From Acidobacteriaceae bacterium (GTDB lineage Bacteria > Acidobacteriota > Terriglobia > Terriglobales > Acidobacteriaceae): a stretch of DNA of 5,571 nucleotides. The first letter of the stretch is position 1, and each line of letters begins with the position of its first letter. A program made the translations under genes and the position numbers. Shown here piece after piece: positions 1 to 5,173 of the stretch. The notes below the pieces were generated by a model. It searched no databases. It saw only the letters and a program-made list of their open reading frames with translations, and was not told the DNA's origin. The stretch covers positions 17,572 to 23,142 of the forward strand of contig PLUJ01000209.1 of assembly GCA_003165455.1 (NCBI GenBank). Reading direction: 5' to 3'.

Positions 1-204
1 AGCGATACGAAGAAGCTCAAAAGCTGGTTGCGGGCAGGAAAGACGGTCGAACTGCGGGAACGCGATAAGGTAATCGCCCGCATCGTCCCCGAGAGAGTTG
101 AAGAAGAACCGGCGAAGTGGCCGGACTTCGAGGCCCGCGCAAAGGAAATATTCGGCGACCACATTCTCCCGAACATCATCCTTGAGGACCGGGGACGTTA
201 TTAG
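1..204 (+). CDS. Phd/YefM-type antitoxin, C-terminal part (5'-truncated by window edge)
   Basis: The first reading frame is open from the first base to a TAG at 202-204 and gives 67 residues, with the true start outside the window. The opening stretch, SDTKKLKSWLRAGKTVELRE, followed by RDKVIARIVP, is the typical beta-hairpin and helix pattern of Phd/YefM-like type II antitoxins (LRAGKTVELRERDKVIARIVP-like in many homologues). The rest is charged and would be the toxin-wrapping tail (EEEPAKWPDF, then an amphipathic segment ending ILEDRGRY). In this family the N-terminal part binds the operator and the tail neutralises the toxin. The downstream PIN toxin frame overlaps its last codons, so the two are surely co-transcribed. 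The family call is from pattern recognition; the DNA-binding N-terminus cannot be seen. Confidence 0.82.
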   Translation, partial: SDTKKLKSWLRAGKTVELRERDKVIARIVPERVEEEPAKWPDFEARAKEIFGDHILPNIILEDRGRY

Positions 205-625
205 CGTTTACGTCGATTCCAGCTTCGTAGTCTCCTTGTACCTTCCCGACGTCCACTCCCCAGACGCCAGGCATCGCATGCAGGGTGCGCCGCACCTGCT
301 CTTCACTCCCCTGCATCGCGCCGAATGGGCCCACGCTCTCGGGCAGCATCAATTTCGCGGAACCGTTTCTGTGGAGAGTGCGCAGCAAGCTTATGCCAAA
401 TTTGTCTCCGACGAGTCGGCCGGCCTTTGGTGTGCTGTCCCTATGCCTGAAAATGCCTTCGAGCTTTGCGCCGACCTAGCCCATCGTTACGCGTCGAAAC
501 TCGGCATTCGAACACTGGATACCCTGCACGTCGCCTGCGCAATGGAACTCAAAGCCGAACGCTTCTGGACGTTCGACGAGCGGCAGGCGAAGCTGGCGAA
601 GGCACAGGGGATGAAAGCCGCGTGA
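182..625 (+). CDS. PIN-domain ribonuclease toxin (VapC-like), partner of the upstream Phd-type antitoxin
   Basis: A VapC-like PIN protein, predicted to be a Mg-dependent endoribonuclease toxin held inactive by the antitoxin encoded just upstream. From the TTG at 182 it has 147 residues. The four PIN acidic residues are visible: Asp12 in YVDSS, Glu48 in HRAEWAHAL, Asp113 in RTLDTLHVA and Asp132 in TFDERQ. This makes the active site complete. The start is uncertain. No ATG or GTG precedes the first Asp. The TTG at 182 has no clear Shine-Dalgarno. An ATT at 200, overlapping the antitoxin stop as ATTAG, would give the family-like N-terminus MSVYVDSSF and has GAGG and GGGGA upstream. A TTG at 98 is in frame but would add 28 low-complexity residues that are a shadow of the antitoxin. 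The end of this gene matches the PIN remnant at 1411-1491. Confidence 0.85.
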   Translation: MRTGDVISVYVDSSFVVSLYLPDVHSPDARHRMQGAPHLLFTPLHRAEWAHALGQHQFRGTVSVESAQQAYAKFVSDESAGLWCAVPMPENAFELCADLAHRYASKLGIRTLDTLHVACAMELKAERFWTFDERQAKLAKAQGMKAA

Positions 626-662
626 GGCTTCCAGGTTGCATGGTCAAACTCAAAAGAGCCGG

Positions 663-708
663 AAGATACTTCTATATACTTTCATCTATAATGCTATAAT
701 AAGTTACT
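663..708 (+). promoter_or_regulatory. AT-rich promoter/operator of the vapBC pair
   Basis: This strongly AT-rich patch in a GC-rich region lies immediately before the vapB ATG. It contains two perfect TATAAT hexamers, at 687-692 and 695-700, and two copies of ATACTT at 666-671 and 676-681, one helical turn apart. No good TTGACA-like -35 is visible at 16-18 nt from either hexamer. Transcription from either would start within about 10 nt of the ATG or at it, and there is no Shine-Dalgarno in that space, so a leaderless or nearly leaderless mRNA is possible. VapB-family antitoxins usually repress their own promoter, so the repeats are reasonable operator candidates. That role is inferred. Confidence 0.5.
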
Positions 709-963
709 ATGGCCCTTAGTATCAAAAGCATAGAGACGGAGCATCTGGCCCGAGAGATTGCGGCACGAACCGGCGAGAGCCTAACCGGTGCCATCCAGAA
801 AGCCTTGGAAGAGCGCCTTGAGCGTCTGAATAGCAATCGCAGGAGCCAAGCACTCGCGGCGCAAATTGATGACATTCTCCAGCGCGTCGATGAAATGCCC
901 GACCTTGATGCCCGCACTCCGGACGAGATTATCGGCTATGACGAAAATGGCCTTCCCTCTTGA
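709..963 (+). CDS. vapB: VapB-type antitoxin (Rv0623-like / PSK transcription-factor family)
   Basis: This 84-residue antitoxin starts at the ATG right after the AT-rich promoter patch. Residues 1-40 (SIKSIETEHLAREIAARTGE, then a helix ending in ALEERLERL) are typical of the short ribbon-helix-helix-like domain of Rv0623-type VapB proteins, which dimerise and bind the operator. The C-terminus, around residues 69-84 (TPDEIIGYDENGLPS), is the family's toxin-binding tail with its usual YDENGLP end. Its stop at 961-963 lies inside the first copy of a 15-bp tandem repeat, and vapC begins 27 nt later. In the family the protein blocks the PIN active site and autoregulates the operon with the toxin. 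The ATG has no Shine-Dalgarno upstream. Confidence 0.88.
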   Translation: MALSIKSIETEHLAREIAARTGESLTGAIQKALEERLERLNSNRRSQALAAQIDDILQRVDEMPDLDARTPDEIIGYDENGLPS

Positions 964-990
964 GGCAAACTCGCATGAGGCAAACTGGCA
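961..990 (+). repeat. 15-bp tandem duplication forming the vapB-vapC junction
   Basis: TGAGGCAAACTCGCA (961-975) is followed at once by TGAGGCAAACTGGCA (976-990), with one mismatch in 15. The first copy supplies the vapB stop TGA. The second ends exactly before the vapC ATG at 991 and supplies GAGG (977-980) as a weak ribosome-binding site about 10 nt away. Removing one unit would leave the vapB stop 12 nt from the vapC start, so the duplication appears to have widened a tighter junction. Confidence 0.85.
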
Positions 991-1389
991 ATGGTCATTG
1001 ACACCTCGGCCCTGGCGGCAATCTTTTTTCACGAGCCGGAGCGCGACGCTTTTCGTGACGCCATTGTTGCCGCGAGCAGCCGCCTCATCTCTGCCGCCAC
1101 CGTTCTCGAAGCCGGCATGGTGATCGAGGGCCGCAGGGGCGGCGGCGCAGGACGGGAGTTCGATCTATTCATCGTCCGCACCCAAATCAAGATCGTTCCC
1201 GTAGACGCCGAACTCGCAGAACTCGCCCGGTCCGCCTGGCGCAAATACGGCAAGGGACGTCATCCGGCGGGGCTGAATTTCGGCGATTGCTTTTCCTATG
1301 CCTTGGCCAAATCCTCCGGCGAACCTCTGCTCGCCAAGGGAGCCGATTTTGCGCGCACCGACGTGCTCATTCATGCCGCCGTAGGGTAA
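991..1389 (+). CDS. vapC: VapC-type PIN-domain ribonuclease toxin
   Basis: A complete 132-residue VapC, the toxin half of the pair with the VapB directly upstream. VapC toxins are Mg/Mn-dependent endoribonucleases that cut tRNA or rRNA and stop translation when the antitoxin is degraded. The PIN signatures are in order and intact: Asp4 in MVIDTSALAAI, Glu40 in SAATVLEAGMVIE, Asp99 in LNFGDCFSYALAK, and Asp119/Asp124 in KGADFARTDV. The length matches the 125-140 residues usual for the family. The ATG at 991 is well supported because the catalytic Asp lies at position 4, as in homologues. This is a different VapC subtype from the PIN toxin at 182-625. The TAA stop is followed within about 10 nt by homology to a third PIN gene. 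Confidence 0.92.
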   Translation: MVIDTSALAAIFFHEPERDAFRDAIVAASSRLISAATVLEAGMVIEGRRGGGAGREFDLFIVRTQIKIVPVDAELAELARSAWRKYGKGRHPAGLNFGDCFSYALAKSSGEPLLAKGADFARTDVLIHAAVG

Positions 1390-1395
1390 TGCTGA

Positions 1396-1491
1396 AAGAC
1401 CGGCGCGCTTGAAATCAAAGCGGAGCGATTCTGGGCGTTTGACGAGCGGCAGGCAAAGCTGGCGAAAGCGCAGGGGCTGAAGACTTCCTGA
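1396..1491 (+). pseudogene. C-terminal remnant of a third PIN-domain toxin
   Basis: Directly after the vapC stop, a 5'-less reading frame gives EIKAERFWAFDERQAKLAKA followed by QGLKTS and a TGA at 1489-1491. The PIN toxin at 182-625 ends in ELKAERFWTFDERQAKLAKA followed by QGMKAA. Over 81 nt (1411-1491 against 545-625) I count 66 identical bases with no gaps. Eight of the 15 differences are silent third-position changes, so this is a real coding relic and not chance. Homology fades at about 1396-1400. There is no start codon, no upstream PIN domain, and in-frame stops lie at 1387 and 1393, so it cannot make a toxin. Its stop is 3 nt from the stop of the convergent GTPase gene. Confidence 0.82.
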
Positions 1492-1494
1492 CGA

Positions 1495-3603
1495 TTATTC
1501 CTCCTCTTCCTTCTCATCCCCACGCGCCGCCTTCGCCTTCTCCACAATCTTTTCTTGCAGCGCTGCTGGCACGGCATCGTAATGATGCATTTCCATGTTG
1601 AAGCTGCCGCGGCCTTGCGTCATTGAGGTCAGATCCACGCCGTAGGTCAGCATTTCGGCCATGGGCACTTCGGCTTTGACTACGGTGTTGCCGCCTTTAT
1701 TGTCCATGCCCTGGATGCGCCCGCGCCGGCTGTTCAGATCGCCCATGATCGATCCAGCAAAGTCATCGGGCACGGTGATTTCGACGTGCATCACCGGTTC
1801 CAGCAGCGTGGGCTTGGCTTGTTCCATGGCTTTCTTGAAGGCAATGCGCCCGGCCATCTGAAATGACATATCGTTGGAATCGACATCGTGATACGAACCG
1901 TCGTAAAGAATTACGCGAAAGTCGACGACTGGATATCCGGCAAGATAGCCGCGGCCGGCGGCGTCTTTAATACCTTTTTCGATGGCGGGAATATAGTTCT
2001 TGGGAATCGCTCCGCCGAAAATATCGTTGACGAATTCGAATTGCCCACCGCGCGGCATGGGCTCCATCTTGATCTTGCAATCGCCGTACTGGCCGTGGCC
2101 GCCGGTTTGTTTCTTGTGTCGGCCCTGCACATCGGCTTTGCCGCGGATCGTCTCGCGATACGGTACTTTGGGGGCTTTCAGAACTACTTCGGTGTGATAG
2201 CGCTTCTTCAGCTTCGCCACCACGACTTCAATATGCTGTTGGCCGGTGCCGGCGATTAAGAATTCCTGCGTTTGCGGATCGCGGAAGAAGCGCAGCATGG
2301 CGTCTTCTTCCATGAGTTTGTGAATGCCCGGGCCCAGCTTGTCCTCATCGGCGCGGCTCTTCGGCTCGATGGCAAACGTGATGGCGGGTTCGGGAAGCTT
2401 CACACGCGGGTATAGGATGGGCGCGGCTTTGTCACCAAGAGTGTCGCCCGTGAGGGTGTCCTTCAACTTGGCGACTGCGCCAATGTCACCGGCGTGAAGT
2501 TCCGTGACCGGCACCGCCGTTTTTCCCTGCAGGATGGAAATGTGGGAAAGCTTCTCCGCCGATCCGCGGGAAAAGTTCTGCATGGTTGATTCATTTTTCA
2601 GTACGCCGGAAAAGACTTTGAAATACGAAATCCTCCCGGCAAATGCATCGGAAACCGTTTTGAAGACATAGAGAGAAACTGGTTCAGCGTCGGTTTCATG
2701 GCGCTTGGGCGCATCTCCATTTCCAGACGTGGCTGGCTCACCCTGCACCCACTCGTGCTCGGACGGCGCTGGAGTGTAGTCGACGATGAAGTCCATCACG
2801 CGGTCGGCTCCGATGTTTCCAAGGCCGGAGCTGAAAATTACGGGAAACAATTTGTCTTCACGAATCGCATTGTGCAGCGCTGGTATTAAATCTTCCTCTG
2901 GAATGGTTCCTTTTTCGAAGAACTCTTCCATCAGCTTGTCATCGCCCTCGGCCACGAGTTCCACCAATTGCTCGTGCGCTTCTTGAACCTGCGCGCGCAT
3001 GTTGGCGGGGATTTCAGTCTCGTTTCCTTTTCCATTTCCGCCGAGTTCGTAGGTGTAAGCCTTCATGCGAACCAGGTCGATGACGCCAGTGAGATTCTTT
3101 TCGCTGCCGATCGGCAGCTCGATGGGAATCACGTTGCGTCCGAAGGCGTTGATCAAGGATTCGAGCACGCGTTCCGCGTTGGCGCGGTCGCGGTCCATAC
3201 GGTTCACCACAATCAGCCTAGGAGTTTTATATTCTTCGCAATCGTTCCAGACGCGCTGCGTTACCACTTCCACGCCAGCAACTCCATCGACCACTACAAT
3301 TGCCGCGTCCACCACGGGCAGCACCATACGGGCTTCGTGGACGAACATATTAAAGCCGGGGGTGTCGACCACGTTGATTTTCGTCTTACCCCATTCCACG
3401 CATGCCGTGGAGGCGGCGATCGACATCTTGCGCGTGATTTCCTCTTCGTCGTGGTCGGTGGTTGCCGTACCGTCATCGACCCGGCCCAGCCTCGGCGTCG
3501 CTCCCGCCGTGTAAAGCATTGCCGAAAGCAGGGTTGTCTTGCCGGCGTGGCCGTGCCCAACGATTGCTACATTACGAATATTTTCTCCGGAATAAATCTT
3601 CAC
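1495..3603 (-). CDS. fusA: Elongation factor G-like translational GTPase (probable EF-G paralogue)
   Basis: A 702-residue translational GTPase. EF-G uses GTP to drive tRNA-mRNA translocation and, with RRF, ribosome recycling. The GTP_EFTU domain shows G1 GHGHAGKT (16-23), G3 DTPG (80-83), G4 NRMD (134-137) and G5 SSG (258-260). Domain II begins near 307 (EPVSLYVFKT), domain III near 405, domain IV spans about 481-600 (YRETIRGKAD, GGHGQYGD, YHDVDSNDMSFQMAG), and domain V starts near 601 (LEPVMHVEITVPDDFAGSIM). The tail is acidic (GDEKEEEE). G1 differs from the usual AHIDAGKT, and switch I has RKMSI where canonical EF-G has RGITI. Both suggest an EF-G2-like paralogue; its exact job may differ from housekeeping EF-G. 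The GTG at 3603 was chosen because AAGGAG sits 7 nt upstream and it gives the family-like MKIYSGENIRNVAIVG. An upstream in-frame extension of 29 residues is unlike EF-G. Confidence 0.93.
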   Translation of the reverse strand: MKIYSGENIRNVAIVGHGHAGKTTLLSAMLYTAGATPRLGRVDDGTATTDHDEEEITRKMSIAASTACVEWGKTKINVVDTPGFNMFVHEARMVLPVVDAAIVVVDGVAGVEVVTQRVWNDCEEYKTPRLIVVNRMDRDRANAERVLESLINAFGRNVIPIELPIGSEKNLTGVIDLVRMKAYTYELGGNGKGNETEIPANMRAQVQEAHEQLVELVAEGDDKLMEEFFEKGTIPEEDLIPALHNAIREDKLFPVIFSSGLGNIGADRVMDFIVDYTPAPSEHEWVQGEPATSGNGDAPKRHETDAEPVSLYVFKTVSDAFAGRISYFKVFSGVLKNESTMQNFSRGSAEKLSHISILQGKTAVPVTELHAGDIGAVAKLKDTLTGDTLGDKAAPILYPRVKLPEPAITFAIEPKSRADEDKLGPGIHKLMEEDAMLRFFRDPQTQEFLIAGTGQQHIEVVVAKLKKRYHTEVVLKAPKVPYRETIRGKADVQGRHKKQTGGHGQYGDCKIKMEPMPRGGQFEFVNDIFGGAIPKNYIPAIEKGIKDAAGRGYLAGYPVVDFRVILYDGSYHDVDSNDMSFQMAGRIAFKKAMEQAKPTLLEPVMHVEITVPDDFAGSIMGDLNSRRGRIQGMDNKGGNTVVKAEVPMAEMLTYGVDLTSMTQGRGSFNMEMHHYDAVPAALQEKIVEKAKAARGDEKEEEE

Positions 3604-3608
3604 GAGTA

Positions 3609-3614
3609 GGCTCC
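3609..3614 (-). promoter_or_regulatory. Ribosome-binding site fixing the GTG start of the EF-G-like gene
   Basis: On the minus strand the sequence reads AAGGAG, then 5-7 nt, then GTG AAG ATT. This near-consensus Shine-Dalgarno site supports the GTG at 3603 over longer in-frame starts upstream. Confidence 0.75.
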
Positions 3615-3637
3615 TTCGCAGGCGTGCAAAGAAAGGA

Positions 3638-3670
3638 GGCCCAGAAGAAAAAGGGGAATTCAGATGGGCC
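3638..3670 (-). other. Inverted repeat in the leader of the EF-G-like gene
   Basis: GGCCCA (3638-3643) and TGGGCC (3665-3670) form a perfect 6-bp GC-rich stem with a 21-nt loop. With a small bulge, GAA/TTC could extend the stem. In the minus-strand transcript it would fold about 35 nt upstream of the start codon and be followed by a pyrimidine-rich TCCTTTCTTT. It could be a leader hairpin or nothing; no known riboswitch or attenuator was recognised. Confidence 0.3.
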
Positions 3671-3698
3671 AACCCAACACCACCCGCCAAAAGCTAGG

Positions 3699-3728
3699 AT
3701 GCTACCACGCGGCGAGCGGAAGCCTCAA
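3699..3728 (-). promoter_or_regulatory. Candidate sigma-70-type promoter for the EF-G-like gene
   Basis: Reading the minus strand, TTGAGG (3728-3723) and TAGCAT (3704-3699) are separated by 18 nt. Each matches four of six consensus bases. It would give a leader of about 90 nt containing the inverted repeat. It is the best match I see in the 166-nt divergent gap, but the score is modest. Confidence 0.28.
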
Positions 3729-3769
3729 CTTGGGGAAGGACTAGGTAGTGTCTGAAGCGGAGGCTGGCG

Positions 3770-4090
3770 GTGTATGATCCTTTCGCCATGCTGGGCAACC
3801 GGACCTCCGAGCAGTGGATCGCGCAATACTCTTCCAGCCACCAGCACCCATTCAACCGAGCCTGTCACACTCTGGGCATCCCCACCATTCTGCTTTCTCT
3901 ACCCATTTTTGTCGCTAGCTTCTTTTTTCATGGGCTGTGGGTTTATGCGGCCAGCTTGTTCGTGGTGGGATGGATTTTCCAATTCATCGGCCACGCCTTT
4001 GAAGGCAAAGCGCCGGAGTTTTTTCACGACTGGCGGTTTCTGTTCGTCGGCGTACGCTGGTGGTGGGCAAAGATCCACGGCAAAGCTTGA
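3770..4090 (+). CDS. Mpo1-like (DUF962) small membrane protein
   Basis: A 106-residue protein of the Mpo1/DUF962 family. Yeast Mpo1 is an Fe(II)-dependent dioxygenase acting in alpha-oxidation of 2-hydroxy fatty acids; the bacterial role is not established, so a lipid-related oxidative activity is only inferred. The family core is present: SSSHQHPFNRACHTLGIP at 21-38 with His24, His26 and His33, and QFIGHAFEGKAPEFF at 71-85 with His75 and Glu78. Two hydrophobic segments at about 39-53 and 57-73 would be membrane spans. The start is the GTG at 3770, which has GGAGG at 3759-3763 six nt upstream. The ATG six codons further in lacks such a site. It is divergent from the EF-G-like gene and 69 nt before the DoxX gene, with which it may share a transcript. 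Confidence 0.85.
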   Translation: MYDPFAMLGNRTSEQWIAQYSSSHQHPFNRACHTLGIPTILLSLPIFVASFFFHGLWVYAASLFVVGWIFQFIGHAFEGKAPEFFHDWRFLFVGVRWWWAKIHGKA

Positions 4091-4159
4091 GTGGAAGTCT
4101 TCGGGGATCTGTAAATAGCCATCAACCTTAATGCAAGATGGGAGCATCGAAGGGCTGCC

Positions 4160-4546
4160 ATGTTTCCTCAGCTCGCGCGCTTCACGGATCTCGGGTTGTT
4201 GCTTTTGCGGCTTATGGTCGGCCTGGTGTTTGTGAATAGCGGATACAGTCACCTCAAGAGTCCCGCAGAGCGCGCCAAGAGCATTGAGATGAGTAAGGGA
4301 TTTACCGTCTTTCTGGGCATTGCAGAACTTGCCGGAGGGTTGGGTGTGGCCTTCGGAGTTCTAACCCAGCTGGCCGCAATTGGCCTGATCCTCGTCATGT
4401 TGGGGGCCATTCAAACGAAGATTTTTAAGTGGCATACGGGATTCTGGGGAGAGAAAGCTTCTGGCTGGCATTACGACTTGCTATTCGTCGTGATGAATCT
4501 GGTCATTGCGTTCACAGATGGTGGGGCATACGTGCTGATGCGGTAA
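4160..4546 (+). CDS. DoxX-family integral membrane protein
   Basis: A 128-residue DoxX-type protein with four predicted membrane helices at about 10-28, 48-67, 70-87 and 104-119. Recognisable family features are LLLRLMVGLVFVNSGYSHL near the N-terminus, GIAELAGGLGVAFGVLT in the second helix, and a terminal helix with DLLFVVMNLVIAFTDGGAYV. The family includes the small subunit of archaeal thiosulfate:quinone oxidoreductase and mycobacterial DoxX, which works in a membrane oxidoreductase complex with SodA and SseA. No thiosulfate or quinol partner is present here, so the specific reaction is unknown. The ATG at 4160 is preceded by GAAGGG at 4149-4154, five nt away. Confidence 0.88.
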   Translation: MFPQLARFTDLGLLLLRLMVGLVFVNSGYSHLKSPAERAKSIEMSKGFTVFLGIAELAGGLGVAFGVLTQLAAIGLILVMLGAIQTKIFKWHTGFWGEKASGWHYDLLFVVMNLVIAFTDGGAYVLMR

Positions 4547-4562
4547 CGGCTTCGTGTGTCCT

Positions 4563-4604
4563 GGCTTGCGCCTGCAGACCCGATTGTTCTATGCTGGCGC
4601 AGCC
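4563..4604 (+). terminator. Weak stem-loop after the DoxX gene, possible terminator
   Basis: GGCTTGCGCC (4563-4572) can pair with GGCGCAGCC (4596-4604): nine base pairs with one bulged T and a 23-nt loop. No T-run follows, so it is not a classical intrinsic terminator. It could mark a factor-dependent end or stabilise the 3' end of the DoxX transcript. The remainder of the 118-nt gap to the next gene shows only an 8-bp palindrome GAAGCTTC at 4633-4640. Confidence 0.22.
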
Positions 4605-4664
4605 TTACGCGTTCAGCTTAGCTCGTTGTAATTGAAGCTTCGTTTCTGATTTAACAAAGAAAGC

Positions 4665-5018
4665 ATGCACCGCATCACCGCCAGACTGTTGTTGATCTTT
4701 GCGTTGGTGGGGAGCTTTGCGCCTGCCGCGCTGGCTTCGATCACAACGCCGGTGCACGCATGTTGCCTCCGCAAGGGGATACATCGCTGCCACGAATCGG
4801 CAGGTGCGGAATCTTTCGACCTGGTCCTTCGCGATGCCGGTTGCTGCAACGGCGATTGCGGCCGAGCCGTCACTACGGCACGATGGGCGTACGCACAGCC
4901 TTCCGCGAGTTTATTTTCCGCAGAAAAAATTGAAGCTCGTCTCGAGCATCCAAATCTAGCGTCCGCTAATTCCCAAATCCTCAGTTTTCGACCCGCACGA
5001 GCTCCGCCCGCCTGCTGA
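4665..5018 (+). CDS. Small secreted Cys/His-rich protein of unknown function
   Basis: A 117-residue protein with a clear Sec signal peptide: MHRITAR, a hydrophobic core LLLIFALVGSFAPAALA, and a probable cleavage after Ala24. The mature part has two cysteine clusters, CCLRKGIHRCHE (Cys33, Cys34, His40, Cys42, His43) and CCNGDCGRAVTT (Cys60, Cys61, Cys65), and a final Cys117. It resembles small acidobacterial secreted proteins of the kind HACC...H.CH...GCCN.DC.RAVTT, which I recall but cannot confirm. The Cys/His spacing suits metal binding (copper, zinc or iron) or periplasmic disulfides. The TonB-dependent receptor gene follows 155 nt downstream. The Shine-Dalgarno is weak (AAAGAAAG). A role in uptake or delivery of a metal-bound substrate is inference. 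Confidence 0.68.
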   Translation: MHRITARLLLIFALVGSFAPAALASITTPVHACCLRKGIHRCHESAGAESFDLVLRDAGCCNGDCGRAVTTARWAYAQPSASLFSAEKIEARLEHPNLASANSQILSFRPARAPPAC

Positions 5019-5041
5019 AGGTCTCCAGCCTGATTTGATTT

Positions 5042-5076
5042 CGTTCGTTTCGCTTTATGCGAACGCACAGTTTTTT
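5042..5076 (+). terminator. Candidate intrinsic terminator after the Cys-rich gene
   Basis: CGTTCG (5042-5047) and CGAACG (5060-5065) form a perfect 6-bp stem with a 12-nt loop, followed five nt later by six T (5071-5076). The layout fits an intrinsic terminator, but the stem is short and the T-run is displaced, so it may be partial and allow read-through to the receptor gene. Confidence 0.4.
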
Positions 5077-5078
5077 GT

Positions 5079-5094
5079 CTGGACGCGTGTCCAG
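5079..5094. repeat. Inverted repeat CTGGAC-N4-GTCCAG
   Basis: A perfect 6-bp inverted repeat with a GCGT loop, directly after the T-run of the candidate terminator and 80 nt before the receptor start. It could be an RNA hairpin in the leader or a regulator half-site pair. Confidence 0.5.
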
Positions 5095-5098
5095 CGAT

Positions 5099-5122
5099 GC
5101 ATTGAATGGAACTCTTCAATGC
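5099..5122. promoter_or_regulatory. Perfect 8-bp inverted repeat upstream of the receptor gene, possible operator
   Basis: GCATTGAA (5099-5106), an 8-nt spacer and TTCAATGC (5115-5122) form a perfect inverted repeat with a 16-nt centre-to-centre spacing of half-sites. That geometry suits a dimeric repressor or activator, and it lies 51 nt before the receptor ATG. It would also fold as an RNA hairpin. It is not a recognised Fur or Zur box. Confidence 0.42.
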
Positions 5123-5173
5123 GGAATGGGACTACGCGGCCCGAGTTTGAAGCTGTCCTATACGGAGAGACCG

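Noticed and set aside
98..181. N-terminal extension of the first PIN toxin from the TTG at 98
   Set aside because: The added residues are basic and low in complexity, are read out of frame over the antitoxin, and would place the first catalytic Asp near residue 40, unlike PIN toxins.
545..1491. Flanking 81-bp repeats as target-site duplication of an insertion sequence
   Set aside because: No transposase or terminal inverted repeats were found, and the copies differ at many silent sites, so they are old paralogous ends and not a fresh duplication.
1888..2259. 123-residue plus-strand frame inside the EF-G-like gene
   Set aside because: Antisense shadow of domains III-IV; no start signal and no family resemblance.
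2968..3609. 213-residue open frame on the plus strand opposite the EF-G-like gene
   Set aside because: It is entirely antisense to a well-supported GTPase gene, shows no recognisable domain and is His/Val-rich as expected of a codon-complement shadow in GC-rich DNA.
3774..4118. 114-residue frame starting at an ATG inside the Mpo1-like gene
   Set aside because: It is an alternative frame. The frame from GTG 3770 has the DUF962 His motifs and a properly spaced Shine-Dalgarno.
4613..5119. 168-residue minus-strand frame across the Cys-rich gene
   Set aside because: It overlaps the plus-strand gene that has a signal peptide and Cys motifs, and its own translation is a basic, low-complexity sequence without domains.
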